Source of the DNA: Prauserella shujinwangii
GTDB taxonomy: Bacteria > Actinomycetota > Actinomycetes > Mycobacteriales > Pseudonocardiaceae
Assembly (NCBI RefSeq): GCF_003001955.1
Contig: NZ_PVNH01000003.1
Span: 591,042-655,041 of the forward strand
Direction: 5' to 3'
Length of the DNA: 64,000 nt
Shown here: piece by piece, positions 20,485 through 27,835 of the stretch
How the letters are laid out: every line of letters starts with the position of its first letter
Numbering within the stretch: position 1 is the stretch's first letter
Notes under the pieces: model-generated
What the model was told of the DNA's origin: nothing
What the model saw: only the letters and a program-made list of their open reading frames with translations
Databases searched by the model: none
Position numbers and translations under genes: made by a program

Positions 20485-22176
20485 ATGGCTTACGAGGCTG
20501 CACAACAGGGCGTGCATCGGATCTGCGACCGGTTCGTCGAGGACTATGCCGCCGCCGACCCGATCATGGCGACCGCGATAGGCGTCGCCGGACACGACGA
20601 CCAGGTCACGGACTACTCACCGGAGGGCTACGCGGCGCGGGCCGCGCTGGCGAAGCGGGCACTGCGGGAGATCGCGGACGTCACCCCGGCCGACGAGGCC
20701 GAGCGGGTGGCGAAGGCGGTGTTCACCGAGCGTGTCGGGCTGGACGTGGAGATCCACGAGGCCGGGCTCGACCTCGGCGCTCTCAACGTGATCGCCAGCC
20801 CGGTGCAGGAACTGCGGATGGTGTTCGACCTGATGCCCGCCGAGACCGCCGAGCACTGGCGGACCATCGCCGCCCGCCTGGCACGGGTACCCGAGGCGCT
20901 CGACGGCGTCCGGGCGTCACTGCTCACCGCCGCCGGTGCCGGGCGCGCCCCCGCGCTGCGGCAGATCAGCAAGGTCGCCGAGCAGGCCGAGGTGTGGGCG
21001 GGGATGTCCGGCGACGCGGGCTTCTTCGCCACCATGGTGGAGCAGGCGAAGGACATCCCGGACACGCTGCGTCGCGACCTGGAGCACGCGGCCACCTCCG
21101 CGCAGGAGGCCTACGCCGAGCTGGCCGGGTTCCTCCGCGCCGAGCTGGCTCCCGAGGCGCCCACCAAGGACGCCGTCGGCGAGGACGTCTACCGCCTGTG
21201 GTCCCGCTACTTCGTCGGCGCCGAGCTCGACCTGCGCGAGGCGTACGAGTGGGGCTGGGCGGAGTTCGCGCGCGTCGAGCGGGAGGCGAAGGAGGTCGCC
21301 GAGCGGATCAGGCCGGGCGCCTCGCTGGCCGAAACCGCGGCCGCGCTCGACGCCGACGAGCGGTACCGCGTCCACGGACAGCGCGCGCTGGAGGAGTGGA
21401 TGCAGCGGCTGTCCGACGACGCGCTGCGGTCGCTGCGCGGCTCGCACTTCGAGATCCCCGACCCGCTGATGGCCCTGGAGTGCCGGATCGCGCCGCCCGG
21501 TGGCGGCGTCGGCGCCTACTACAGCGCCCCCAACGAGGATTTCTCCCGGCCCGGCCGCATGTGGTGGTCCGTGCCCGCGGGCAAGGAGGAGTTCTCCACC
21601 TGGCGGGAGGTGAGCACGGTCTACCACGAGGGTGTGCCCGGGCATCACCTGCAGATCGCGACGGCGGTGCACCAGGCCGACTCGCTGAACCGGTTCCAGC
21701 GCATGATGGCGTTCACCTCGGGACACGCGGAGGGCTGGGCGCTCTACGCCGAGCGGCTGATGCAGGACCTCGGTTTCCTGTCCGACGACGGCGACCTGCT
21801 CGGCATGCTCGACGCGCACCTGTTCCGGGCCGCGCGGGTGGTCGTGGACATCGGCATGCACCTGGAGCTGGAGATCCCGCGGGGCACCGGCTTCCACGAG
21901 GGTGAGCGGTGGACCCCCGACCTCGGCCTGGAGTTCATGCTCACGCGGACGATCACCGACGCCGACCACGTGTACGACGAGATCGACCGCTACCTCGGCT
22001 GGCCGGGCCAGGCGCCCGCGTACAAGCTGGGGGAGCGGCTGTGGCTCGCCGCGCGCGAGGACGCCCGCCAGCGCCTCGGGGCCGCCTTCGACCTGAAGGA
22101 CTTCCACACCAGGGCGCTGAAGATGGGCGGCATGGGCCTCGACACCCTCCGCGAACAGCTCGCCACCCTCTCCTGA
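20485..22176 (+). CDS. DUF885 family protein, putative zinc peptidase fold
   Basis: 563-aa cytoplasmic protein of the DUF885 family, related in fold to M2/M3-like metallopeptidases. A HExxH-like zinc motif is seen as YHEGVPGHHLQ, with the downstream Glu helix SGHAEGWALYAERL. No signal peptide or membrane helix. Substrate unknown; family members are annotated only as uncharacterised peptidase-like proteins. The start fits a leaderless -10. Confidence 0.88.
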   Translation: MAYEAAQQGVHRICDRFVEDYAAADPIMATAIGVAGHDDQVTDYSPEGYAARAALAKRALREIADVTPADEAERVAKAVFTERVGLDVEIHEAGLDLGALNVIASPVQELRMVFDLMPAETAEHWRTIAARLARVPEALDGVRASLLTAAGAGRAPALRQISKVAEQAEVWAGMSGDAGFFATMVEQAKDIPDTLRRDLEHAATSAQEAYAELAGFLRAELAPEAPTKDAVGEDVYRLWSRYFVGAELDLREAYEWGWAEFARVEREAKEVAERIRPGASLAETAAALDADERYRVHGQRALEEWMQRLSDDALRSLRGSHFEIPDPLMALECRIAPPGGGVGAYYSAPNEDFSRPGRMWWSVPAGKEEFSTWREVSTVYHEGVPGHHLQIATAVHQADSLNRFQRMMAFTSGHAEGWALYAERLMQDLGFLSDDGDLLGMLDAHLFRAARVVVDIGMHLELEIPRGTGFHEGERWTPDLGLEFMLTRTITDADHVYDEIDRYLGWPGQAPAYKLGERLWLAAREDARQRLGAAFDLKDFHTRALKMGGMGLDTLREQLATLS

Positions 22177-22185
22177 CCCGCACGG

Positions 22186-22238
22186 GCAGTGAAGGCCACC
22201 TTGACTGCGTTGGACGCGGTCAAGGTGGCCCTCACTGC
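22186..22238. repeat. Palindromic intergenic element 2 (AAGGCCACC family)
   Basis: Twenty-nt arms (22186-22205 and 22219-22238) with one mismatch and a 13-nt loop. As with element 1, it starts about 10-15 nt after a stop codon and ends just before a -10 element (22252). Core sequence shared with 5119-5165 and 22366-22460. Confidence 0.7.
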
Positions 22239-22251
22239 CTCGCCGCTGCGC

Positions 22252-22257
22252 TATGCT
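22252..22257 (+). promoter_or_regulatory. -10 element of the EamA leader transcript
   Basis: TATGCT, identical to the aroG -10, lies 7 nt before the ATG of a 13-codon ORF. It places the start of the EamA mRNA more than 300 nt upstream of the permease gene. Confidence 0.5.
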
Positions 22258-22264
22258 GACCGGC

Positions 22265-22306
22265 ATGCACCGGGTCTTCCGCAGCACCCCGCCGCCGCGC
22301 TCCTGA
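22265..22306 (+). CDS. Leaderless 13-aa upstream ORF, putative leader peptide of the EamA gene
   Basis: ATG to TGA encodes MHRVFRSTPPPRS. It begins directly at the predicted transcription start (TATGCT 7 nt upstream). The run of three Pro codons near the end is a well-known ribosome-pausing motif, and an 11-bp hairpin with a T-rich tail follows 14 nt after the stop. This is the arrangement of ribosome-mediated attenuation. No similar named leader peptide is recognised; expression is inferred. Confidence 0.4.
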   Translation: MHRVFRSTPPPRS

Positions 22307-22320
22307 GCGGGGCGTGGCCC

Positions 22321-22347
22321 GCCGTGCGGCGCTGACCGCCGCACGGC
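22321..22347 (+). terminator. Hairpin after the leader ORF (attenuator candidate)
   Basis: Perfect 11-bp arms GCCGTGCGGCG and CGCCGCACGGC, loop of 5 nt, followed by TCCTTTG. Stable and close to the end of the leader ORF, so a ribosome paused on the Pro codons could affect it. The T-tract is short. Confidence 0.5.
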
Positions 22348-22365
22348 TCCTTTGTGCCGAATCGT

Positions 22366-22460
22366 CCCCCAAGGCCACCTTGGTTGCACCCGCCCGTCTC
22401 CCAGCACCGCCTGAACGGAGACGCTGCGTTCGATTCCCGCAACCAAGGTGGCCTTGGGGG
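22366..22460. repeat. Palindromic element 3 (AAGGCCACC family) with long loop
   Basis: Perfect 22-nt arms (22366-22387, 22439-22460) around a 51-nt loop that holds an inner CGTCTCC/GGAGACG stem. It lies inside the predicted 5' leader of the EamA gene. Confidence 0.75.
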
Positions 22461-22518
22461 CGGTCCACCAGGCTTTCCGGATCAGCGATCCGCTGACGCC
22501 CCGCGTCGTCGAGTTCCC

Positions 22519-22548
22519 GCCCGTTTTCGCGCGGCCGCGCGAACGGGC
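22519..22548 (+). other. Hairpin just upstream of the EamA gene
   Basis: GCCCG plus TTCGCGC pair with GCGCGAA plus CGGGC around a GGCC loop, with a two-T bulge; TCCTCATTCC follows. It ends 32 nt before the ATG and could control access to the ribosome site or terminate transcription. Confidence 0.45.
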
Positions 22549-22580
22549 TCCTCATTCCTTCGACGTTGGAGCGTTTCCTC

Positions 22581-23489
22581 ATGTCCACGACCGTGTCGAG
22601 CGCGGGCACGCGGGCCCGCGCCGGGTCTTTCAGTCTCCTCACCGCAGGCGTCCTCTGGGGCACCGGCGGCCTCACCGGGTCCCTCCTCGGCGACGCCGCG
22701 AGCCTGCACCCCCTGGCCGTCGCGGCGTACCGGCTGCTGCTCGGTGGCGCGTTCACCGTGCTGTTCCTGGGGTGCGCGGGAGGCCTGCGGGCCTTCCCGC
22801 GCACCCGCGCCGTCCTGCGGCGCCTGCTGGTCGCCGGCGCGCTGCTGGCCGCCTTCCAGGCGTGCTACTTCGCGGCGGTCCTGCTCACGTCGGTGAGCGT
22901 CGCGACCATGACCACCATCGGCAGTGTCCCGGTCTTCGTGGCCGTCGCCGAGGCGGTCGCCGAACGGCGGCGCCCGGCGGGCGCGACCCTGTGCTCGGTC
23001 GCGATCGCGCTGCTGGGCCTGGCGCTGCTCACCGGGTCCCCGGACGGGACACCCGACCGGCTGCGGCTGTTCGGCGGGCTCGCGTTCGCGCTCGCCGCGG
23101 GCGCGGGGTTCGCGACGCTGACGATGGCCACCCGGCGTCCCGTCAAGGGGCTGGATCCGTTGCGCACCACGGCGTTCGGCCTGCTGGCAGGCGGGTTGCT
23201 GCTGCTCCCGCTCGCGCTCTGGGCGGGGATGTCGTTGCCGTCGCGGCTCGACGTGCTCGCGCTCGTCGGCTACCTGGGTGCCGTTCCGACCGCGCTGGCG
23301 TACACGGCGTACTTCCGCGGCCTGCGGACGGCACGCCCGGTGCTCGCCGCGCTGTCGGCCCTCCTCGAACCGCTGACGGCCACCCTGCTCGCCGTGCTGC
23401 TGCTCGGTGACCGGCTGGGGGTGGCGGGATGGTGCGGAGCCGTGCTGCTCGCCGGCTCGCTCGCGGTGAGCTACCGGCGCCGGGGCTGA
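22581..23489 (+). CDS. EamA/DMT-family membrane transporter
   Basis: 302-aa ten-helix permease of the drug/metabolite transporter superfamily with two EamA repeats (first helix LLTAGVLWGTGGLTGSLL; second repeat begins LFGGLAFALAAGAGF). Such proteins export amino acids, nucleobases or drugs; the substrate is unknown. The ATG at 22581 was chosen for GGAG 9 nt upstream. The 5' leader of about 315 nt contains a leader ORF and three hairpins, suggesting regulation after transcription start. The last 19 bp overlap the convergent kinase-like gene. Confidence 0.9.
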   Translation: MSTTVSSAGTRARAGSFSLLTAGVLWGTGGLTGSLLGDAASLHPLAVAAYRLLLGGAFTVLFLGCAGGLRAFPRTRAVLRRLLVAGALLAAFQACYFAAVLLTSVSVATMTTIGSVPVFVAVAEAVAERRRPAGATLCSVAIALLGLALLTGSPDGTPDRLRLFGGLAFALAAGAGFATLTMATRRPVKGLDPLRTTAFGLLAGGLLLLPLALWAGMSLPSRLDVLALVGYLGAVPTALAYTAYFRGLRTARPVLAALSALLEPLTATLLAVLLLGDRLGVAGWCGAVLLAGSLAVSYRRRG

Positions 23490-24124
23490 CGGCCTGCCGG
23501 GTGCCGTCCCGTCCCGGCGGCGGCACCCGGTCCCGCGACCTCCACCCGCAGTCCGCGCCGCGCGTCGGGCCTCGGCCGCAGGCCGGCGGTGTGCCAGCCC
23601 CGGGGCATCCGGCCCGCCAGCAGCCGCGCCCGCATCCGGGGCGCGTTGTGCGCGTGCCGCGAGAACGACCGGCTGGTCAGCACCCGGCCGCGCACGCGCT
23701 GCCCGGCGAGCGCCTCGCCGACGGTGCAGTCGATCCACAGCAGGTGCCTGGTGCGTCCGGTCACCATGCCCAGCACCACGAACGCCGCGCGCCGGATGCC
23801 GCCCGTCGCCGGGTCGTGCACCACGACGGGGCCCGGCGCGACCAGGGCCGTCAGCACCAGCCGCAGGTTCTGCAACAGGTGCACGAGCGGCCGGTACCAG
23901 GCGTAGGGCGTGCTGGCGGGGAACATCGTGCGCAGCCGGGCGCGGATCTGGTCGGTGTCGAGCACCGCGACCGGCGAGGTGGCCACGACGTCGCGCAACA
24001 GGGTGCTCTTGCCCGCTCCGGGCAGGCCCGCCACCACGAGCAGCGAGCGCTGCTCGACCGCCACGCACAGCCGGGCCGGGCCCCGGTACACCGGGATGTC
24101 GGGCACGGGCTCGGTGAAGTCCAT
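23471..24124 (-). CDS. P-loop ATPase / kinase-like protein
   Basis: About 217-aa protein with Walker A GLPGAGKST near the N-terminus and DTDQIRARLR, the base-proximal motif of zeta-toxin/polynucleotide-kinase-like enzymes. A later segment (HAHNAPRMRARLLAGRMPRGW) resembles the lid region. The substrate may be a nucleotide, sugar or other small molecule; not resolvable. The start is uncertain: ATG at 24124 (MDFTEPVPD) is used, but an ATG near 24172 is also possible. Low-complexity Arg/Pro tail. Confidence 0.75.
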   Translation of the reverse strand: MDFTEPVPDIPVYRGPARLCVAVEQRSLLVVAGLPGAGKSTLLRDVVATSPVAVLDTDQIRARLRTMFPASTPYAWYRPLVHLLQNLRLVLTALVAPGPVVVHDPATGGIRRAAFVVLGMVTGRTRHLLWIDCTVGEALAGQRVRGRVLTSRSFSRHAHNAPRMRARLLAGRMPRGWHTAGLRPRPDARRGLRVEVAGPGAAAGTGRHPAGRQPRRR

Positions 24125-24215
24125 GTCCCCACGAACGGACGGGACGGGGTCCGTCGTTCCGGACTCGCCCATTCCGGGCGGGATTCTTCGCGAGAACTCC
24201 CGCACGCGCGGCGGA

Positions 24216-24770
24216 TCAGTCGAGCGGCAGCGCGCGGCCCAGGATCGCGAACGGCCGTGGATCGCCCGCGAACCGGTAGTGCCGCAGCACGTCGGTGAAC
24301 CCGAGCCTGCGGTAGAGCCGCCAGGCCCGGCTCGGTCCCTCCGGCGTGGACAGCAGGACGTGCCGCTGCGGCACGTCGGCCAGCAGCCTGCGCAGCAGGT
24401 CCTCGCCGGTGCCGCGGCCCTGCCGGTCCGGCCGGACGTGGATCTCGGTGAGCTCGAAGTAGTCGTCGAGCCAGTGCCGGACGGCCGCCTCCCCCTCGGT
24501 CCCGGCCAGCCCGCGCCGTACCTGCTCGTGCCACCACTGCCCGGGACTGCCCCGGTAGCCGTACGCGAGTCCCAGCAGCGCGTCGTCGGTGTCGAGGGCG
24601 GCCACGCAGCGCCAGCCGTCGCGCAGGGCGTGGGTGAGCCACATCGGCGCGCGCTGCTCCGCGGTGCCCGCCGGATAGTTCATGGCGGCGACGTAGAGGT
24701 CGAGCGCCTCGGACAGCCGCGTCCGGAACTCGTCGGCGGACAGCCGCGCGTAGCGGGTGGAACGGGACAT
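24216..24770 (-). CDS. GNAT family N-acetyltransferase
   Basis: 184-aa acetyl-CoA-dependent acetyltransferase; acetyl-CoA loop [15 protein letters not shown] and the C-terminal RAWRLYRRLGFTDV block identify the fold. Substrate unknown. A GTG nine bases upstream (24779) would overlap the YbaK stop as GTGA, so the start may be 3 codons longer and translation coupled to the upstream gene either way. Confidence 0.88.
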   Translation of the reverse strand: MSRSTRYARLSADEFRTRLSEALDLYVAAMNYPAGTAEQRAPMWLTHALRDGWRCVAALDTDDALLGLAYGYRGSPGQWWHEQVRRGLAGTEGEAAVRHWLDDYFELTEIHVRPDRQGRGTGEDLLRRLLADVPQRHVLLSTPEGPSRAWRLYRRLGFTDVLRHYRFAGDPRPFAILGRALPLD

Positions 24771-24775
24771 CGCCG

Positions 24776-25303
24776 TCACGCCGATGATTCCCGCCCGTGC
24801 GGCGCGGAGACGTCGGCGGGCTGGCCCCCGGTGAGCGCGACGAGCCCGTCGAACGTCGAGGGGAACACCGACTTCGCGTGCCCCGCGGCGGCCCACACCT
24901 CGTCGTACCGGCGCAGTGCGGTGTCCACGAAGGTGCGGATCGGGCTGGGGTGGCCGACCGGGGCGACGCCGCCGATGACCTGCCCGGTGTGCTCCTTCAC
25001 GAAGTCCGGATCGGCCTTGTCCACGCGCTCCGCACCGGCCAGCGCGGCCAGGGTGCGGGTGTCCGCGCGGTGCGCGCCCGAGGTCAGGGCCAGCAGCGGA
25101 GCGTCGGGAGCGTCCGGGAACACCGCGCGGAAGACGAGGCTGTTGGCGATCGCGCCGACGTCGACGCCCAGGGCCTCCGCGGCGTGCCGCGCGGTGCGGA
25201 CCTCGGCGGGGAGGATGCGGATCCGCTCGGCCGCCTCGTCGTGCCCGGCCTCGTGGAGCGCCGCGGCGACCTTGGCGATCACGGGATGGTCGAGGGAGCT
25301 CAT
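24776..25303 (-). CDS. YbaK/EbsC-type aminoacyl-tRNA deacylase
   Basis: 175-aa YbaK/ProX-family editing protein, predicted to hydrolyse mischarged aminoacyl-tRNA (typically Cys- or Ala-tRNA-Pro) in trans. Seen: NSLVFRAVFPD, LLALTSGAHRADTRTLA, GQVIGGVAPVGHP (the conserved GxxxGGxxPxGH motif). It precedes the GNAT gene by a few bases in one operon. A 16-bp palindrome covers its start codon. Confidence 0.92.
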   Translation of the reverse strand: MSSLDHPVIAKVAAALHEAGHDEAAERIRILPAEVRTARHAAEALGVDVGAIANSLVFRAVFPDAPDAPLLALTSGAHRADTRTLAALAGAERVDKADPDFVKEHTGQVIGGVAPVGHPSPIRTFVDTALRRYDEVWAAAGHAKSVFPSTFDGLVALTGGQPADVSAPHGRESSA

Positions 25304-25314
25304 AGCGCTATGAG
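25299..25314. promoter_or_regulatory. 16-bp palindrome over the YbaK start codon
   Basis: CTCATAGCGCTATGAG is a perfect palindrome that includes the ATG of the YbaK gene (minus strand 25303-25301). It could be an operator or an mRNA stem that hides the start. Confidence 0.45.
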
Positions 25315-25360
25315 ATCACGGATCGCCCGGCGGGTGCGACGCAGATCGCCCCGCCCGCAC

Positions 25361-25389
25361 TTGAGTGCCCGGCCCGCTGGAGCTAATCT
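25361..25389 (+). promoter_or_regulatory. Promoter of the HEPN gene
   Basis: TTGAGT (25361-25366), 17-bp spacer, TAATCT (25384-25389): close to the vegetative sigma consensus and one of the best promoters in the window. Predicted start near 25396, directly before the LexA box. Confidence 0.7.
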
Positions 25390-25396
25390 GAGCGTG

Positions 25397-25412
25397 TCGA
25401 ACATACGTTCGA
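25397..25412 (+). promoter_or_regulatory. Perfect LexA (SOS) box
   Basis: TCGAACATACGTTCGA matches the actinobacterial LexA consensus TCGAAC-N4-GTTCGA exactly. It sits at about +1 to +17 of the HEPN promoter, a position where bound LexA would block transcription. Confidence 0.88.
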
Positions 25413-25442
25413 CTCCGGTGGAGCGCTCCCCGGTCCGGTGTT

Positions 25443-25477
25443 CCGGGGCGCAGGTGGGGGAAGCACCTGCGCCCCGG
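25443..25477 (+). other. Strong 5'-UTR hairpin of the SOS-HEPN gene
   Basis: A 14-bp stem (inner arms GGGGCGCAGGTG and CACCTGCGCCCC, 7-nt loop) lies between the LexA box and the ribosome site. No T-tract follows; it may stabilise the leader or limit translation. Confidence 0.6.
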
Positions 25478-25533
25478 GCGCCGCCAGGGAACCTGCCGCT
25501 CCGCCACGAGCACGAGATGAGGGAGGTGGGCCA

Positions 25534-26094
25534 ATGGCGATCGCGTTCGCGTCGCACAGTGGCTCAGTCCAGGACCCGGCCCACGGTCCGGCGCGGGATC
25601 CGGTGGCGGGCCCGGACCGTGGACCGGTGCAACCGGAGCTGCCGATCCGGGTGCGGCCGCCGGTCGCACCGTCCGCGGTGTCCCTGCTCGCGCAGGCCAG
25701 GCACGGCTTCACCGAGGCGGGCCGGGAGAGCGATCCCGTGGGCAGGTTCGTCTCCGCGTACCTGTCGGCGTTGCGGGCCGCCGCGGCGGTGCTCGCCGCG
25801 CGGGGCCGCCCGCACCGGGGCAGGGCCCGCCCGGAGAGCGTGTGGACCCTGCTGGAGTCGGCGGCGCCCGAGCTGGGGGAGTGGGCCGCCTACTTCGCCG
25901 CCAACTCGGCGAAGCGCGCGGCGGCGCAGGCGGGCGTCACCCGTGCGGTCACCGAGGACTCGGCCCGGGAGCTGCACCGCAGGACGGGTGAGTTCCTCGT
26001 GGTCGCCCGCCGGGTGGTGCACGGCGCCGAGCCTGCCCGGCCGGTCACCCGGTGCGATGCACGGCCTCGCGTGCGGAAGCCACGGGCGAGATGA
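25534..26094 (+). CDS. SAV_6107-family HEPN domain protein, SOS-controlled
   Basis: 186-aa protein. A disordered Pro-rich N-terminal 45 residues precede an all-alpha HEPN-like domain (LLAQARHGFTEA, RFVSAYLSALRAAAAVLAAR, ESVWTLLESAAPELGEWAAYFA) as in the actinobacterial SAV_6107 family. Function unknown; some HEPN proteins are RNases, but the Rx4-6H catalytic motif is not evident, so activity is doubtful. A perfect LexA box and consensus promoter 120-170 nt upstream indicate induction by DNA damage. Start ATG 25534 has GGGAGG upstream. The stop overlaps the next ATG (ATGA). Confidence 0.85.
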   Translation: MAIAFASHSGSVQDPAHGPARDPVAGPDRGPVQPELPIRVRPPVAPSAVSLLAQARHGFTEAGRESDPVGRFVSAYLSALRAAAAVLAARGRPHRGRARPESVWTLLESAAPELGEWAAYFAANSAKRAAAQAGVTRAVTEDSARELHRRTGEFLVVARRVVHGAEPARPVTRCDARPRVRKPRAR

Positions 26095-26861
26095 TGCGGG
26101 GACAGGCCCTGATCGATCACGGCAGGCTGTTCGAGGCGCTGGAAGCGGAGGTGGAGCTGCTCGCCGGGGTCGTGCACGACGCGGCCCTGCCGGTGCCGGT
26201 CCGGATGTGTCCTGGATGGACGGTCGGCGAGGTGCTCCGGCACGTCGGCAGTGTCTACCGGCTCGTCGTGGCCTGGTTGCGCGGCGGGCAGCGCCCGCGG
26301 GAATGGCAGCGGGAGCCGCGTGCCGGGGAGTCGGTGGAACACTTCTTCCGTTCCGGGTTCGCCGAACTGGCCGGGGTGCTCGCCGCGCACGATCCCGGCG
26401 ACCCGGCGCCGACCTGGTGGCCCGCCGACCGCACCTACGGGTTCTGGTACCGGCGCATGGCCCACGAGACGGTCGTGCACCGGGTCGACGTACAGGACGC
26501 CGCCGGGCTCACGCCCACGGTGGTCGCCGACGACATCGCGATCGACGGCATCGACGAGGCGCTGGCCCTGTGGTTCGGCCACCGGCTGCCGCTGATCGGT
26601 CTCACCGGCACCCGCGACGGCCAGGTGGCGGTCCGGTCCGGCGGGCACACGTGGATTGCCAGGGCTGGGCCCACGGAGACCGTCGCGTGGCGATGCTCCG
26701 AGGCGGAGGCCGAGCGGGCCGGCGTGACGGTGACGGGCCGACCGCATGACGTCTACCTGTGGTTGTGGGGCCGGAACGTACCCGGCTCGGTGACCTACGA
26801 CGGCGCCGACGAGGACGCGGCGGGACAACTGTGGGCGCTGATGCGGCTCGCCACCCGGTGA
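26091..26861 (+). CDS. Maleylpyruvate isomerase-family (DinB/YfiT fold) protein
   Basis: 256-aa protein with an N-terminal mycothiol-dependent maleylpyruvate isomerase domain (CPGWTVGEVLRHVGSVYRLV; metal-site type histidines in HVG and AHETVVHRVD) and a C-terminal MDMPI_C block (RPHDVYLWLWGRN). The fold is that of DinB/YfiT metalloenzymes that transfer thiols such as mycothiol. It overlaps the HEPN gene by ATGA, so it should share the SOS promoter. A role in detoxifying electrophiles during DNA damage is an inference. Confidence 0.87.
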   Translation: MMRGQALIDHGRLFEALEAEVELLAGVVHDAALPVPVRMCPGWTVGEVLRHVGSVYRLVVAWLRGGQRPREWQREPRAGESVEHFFRSGFAELAGVLAAHDPGDPAPTWWPADRTYGFWYRRMAHETVVHRVDVQDAAGLTPTVVADDIAIDGIDEALALWFGHRLPLIGLTGTRDGQVAVRSGGHTWIARAGPTETVAWRCSEAEAERAGVTVTGRPHDVYLWLWGRNVPGSVTYDGADEDAAGQLWALMRLATR

Positions 26862-26925
26862 GCGTGCCGGCCGGGCGGGAACGGCTTGTGGGGAAGCAAC
26901 GCCGTTTCGCCCGGCCCGGGCCGCC

Positions 26926-27072
26926 GAGTGCTGCGCCCAGGATCGCGAATGCTGCGCCCGGGACCGGGAGTGTTGAGTCTGGGATCGTGAGTGCTGCGCC
27001 CGGGACCGGGAGTGTTGCGCCTGGGATCGCGAGTGCTGCGTCCGGGATCGCGAGTGCTGCGACCAGGATCGC
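26926..27072 (+). repeat. 21-bp 3'-array, seven units, downstream of the MDMPI gene
   Basis: GAGTG (once GAATG) recurs at 26926, 26947, 26968, 26989, 27010, 27031 and 27052, exactly every 21 bp; the unit is roughly GGGATCGCGAGTGCTGCGYCC minus its variable ends. It runs in the sense direction of the upstream gene and fills most of the 313-nt gap to rraA, which contains no gene. Confidence 0.9.
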
Positions 27073-27125
27073 CAGGTCCGGGATCGCGTCCCCCGCGTGT
27101 GCGGTTCCGCGACCTCGGCCGCGGA

Positions 27126-27171
27126 ACTCGTGAGCGGAGACGGGGCACTCGCGTGCGGGGACGGGGACTCG
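27126..27171 (-). repeat. 3'-array, three units, downstream of rraA
   Basis: ACTCG on the plus strand at 27126, 27147 and 27167 (minus-strand CGAGT, spacing 20-21 bp) directly after the rraA stop. It is the mirror image of the array at 26926, so each convergent gene carries its own sense-oriented array. Confidence 0.75.
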
Positions 27172-27174
27172 CGA

Positions 27175-27657
27175 TCAGGAGCCGGAAGGGAGCAGCACCA
27201 CGCCGTCGTCGTCGGCGTACAGCTGGTCGCCGGGAGTGAAGGTGACTCCCCCGAAGCCGACCGGGACGTCCACCGCCCCGGCGCCCGCCTTGGCGCTCTT
27301 CCGTGGGTTGGTGCCGAGCGCCTTGATGCCCAGCGGGAGCGTGGCGAGCATCGCACTGTCGCGGACCGCGCCGTTGAGCACCAGGCCCGCCCAGCCGTTG
27401 TCGGCCGCGGCCTTGGCGATCAGGTCGCCGGTGAGGGCGGTGCGTAACGAGCCGCGGCCGTCCACCACGAGGACACGGCCCTCGCCGGGGGAGTTCAGCA
27501 GTTCCTTGACGAGCCCGTTGTCCTCGTAGCACGAGATCGTGCGGATCCGGCCGGAGAAGGCGTGCACGGCGCCGAACTGCCGGAACTGGGTGTCGCACAC
27601 CCGCAGCTGCGCACCATGCTCGTCGACGAGGTCGGCGGTGCTCACGGCGTCGTTCAC
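27175..27657 (-). CDS. rraA: RraA family protein (RNase E inhibitor-like / HMG aldolase)
   Basis: 160-aa RraA-like protein. Actinobacterial members are annotated either as ribonuclease regulators or as 4-hydroxy-4-methyl-2-oxoglutarate / oxaloacetate aldolases. Seen: [19 protein letters not shown] with the metal/pyruvate-binding Arg-Asp region, [18 protein letters not shown] (G-x-x-RD), and the DADGVV-like end [13 protein letters not shown] start with GGGAGG 8 nt upstream. A palindromic operator lies just before the ribosome site. Confidence 0.87.
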   Translation of the reverse strand: MNDAVSTADLVDEHGAQLRVCDTQFRQFGAVHAFSGRIRTISCYEDNGLVKELLNSPGEGRVLVVDGRGSLRTALTGDLIAKAAADNGWAGLVLNGAVRDSAMLATLPLGIKALGTNPRKSAKAGAGAVDVPVGFGGVTFTPGDQLYADDDGVVLLPSGS

Positions 27658-27674
27658 GGAACGGACCTCCCTGG

Positions 27675-27688
27675 TTACTGGCGAGTAA
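27675..27688. promoter_or_regulatory. Palindrome TTACTGGCGAGTAA upstream of rraA
   Basis: 5-bp arms TTACT/AGTAA around GGCG, 14 bp in all, 17 nt upstream of the rraA start. Its shape is typical of TetR or MarR operators. Confidence 0.45.
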
Positions 27689-27835
27689 TACGTGGCCTCG
27701 GCAGGACGCTACCGGATGCTCCGGCGCCGTGCCCGGTCACCCGGCTCAGCGTTCCGGAGCAGTTTCTGACGGCTTCTGACAAGGGCGAAACACGGACGCC
27801 GCCGACCGGCAACAACGGTCCGCGACCGTGGCGAT

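Noticed and set aside
22382..22444. tRNA-like segment with GTTCGATTCCC and GGTTGC/GCAACC ends
   Set aside because: The T-stem does not pair, the length is only 63 nt, and there is no D or anticodon arm; the ends are explained by the palindrome arms.
26926..27072. CRISPR-like array
   Set aside because: The period is only 21 bp with no unique spacers and no cas genes; the units are a degenerate tandem repeat.
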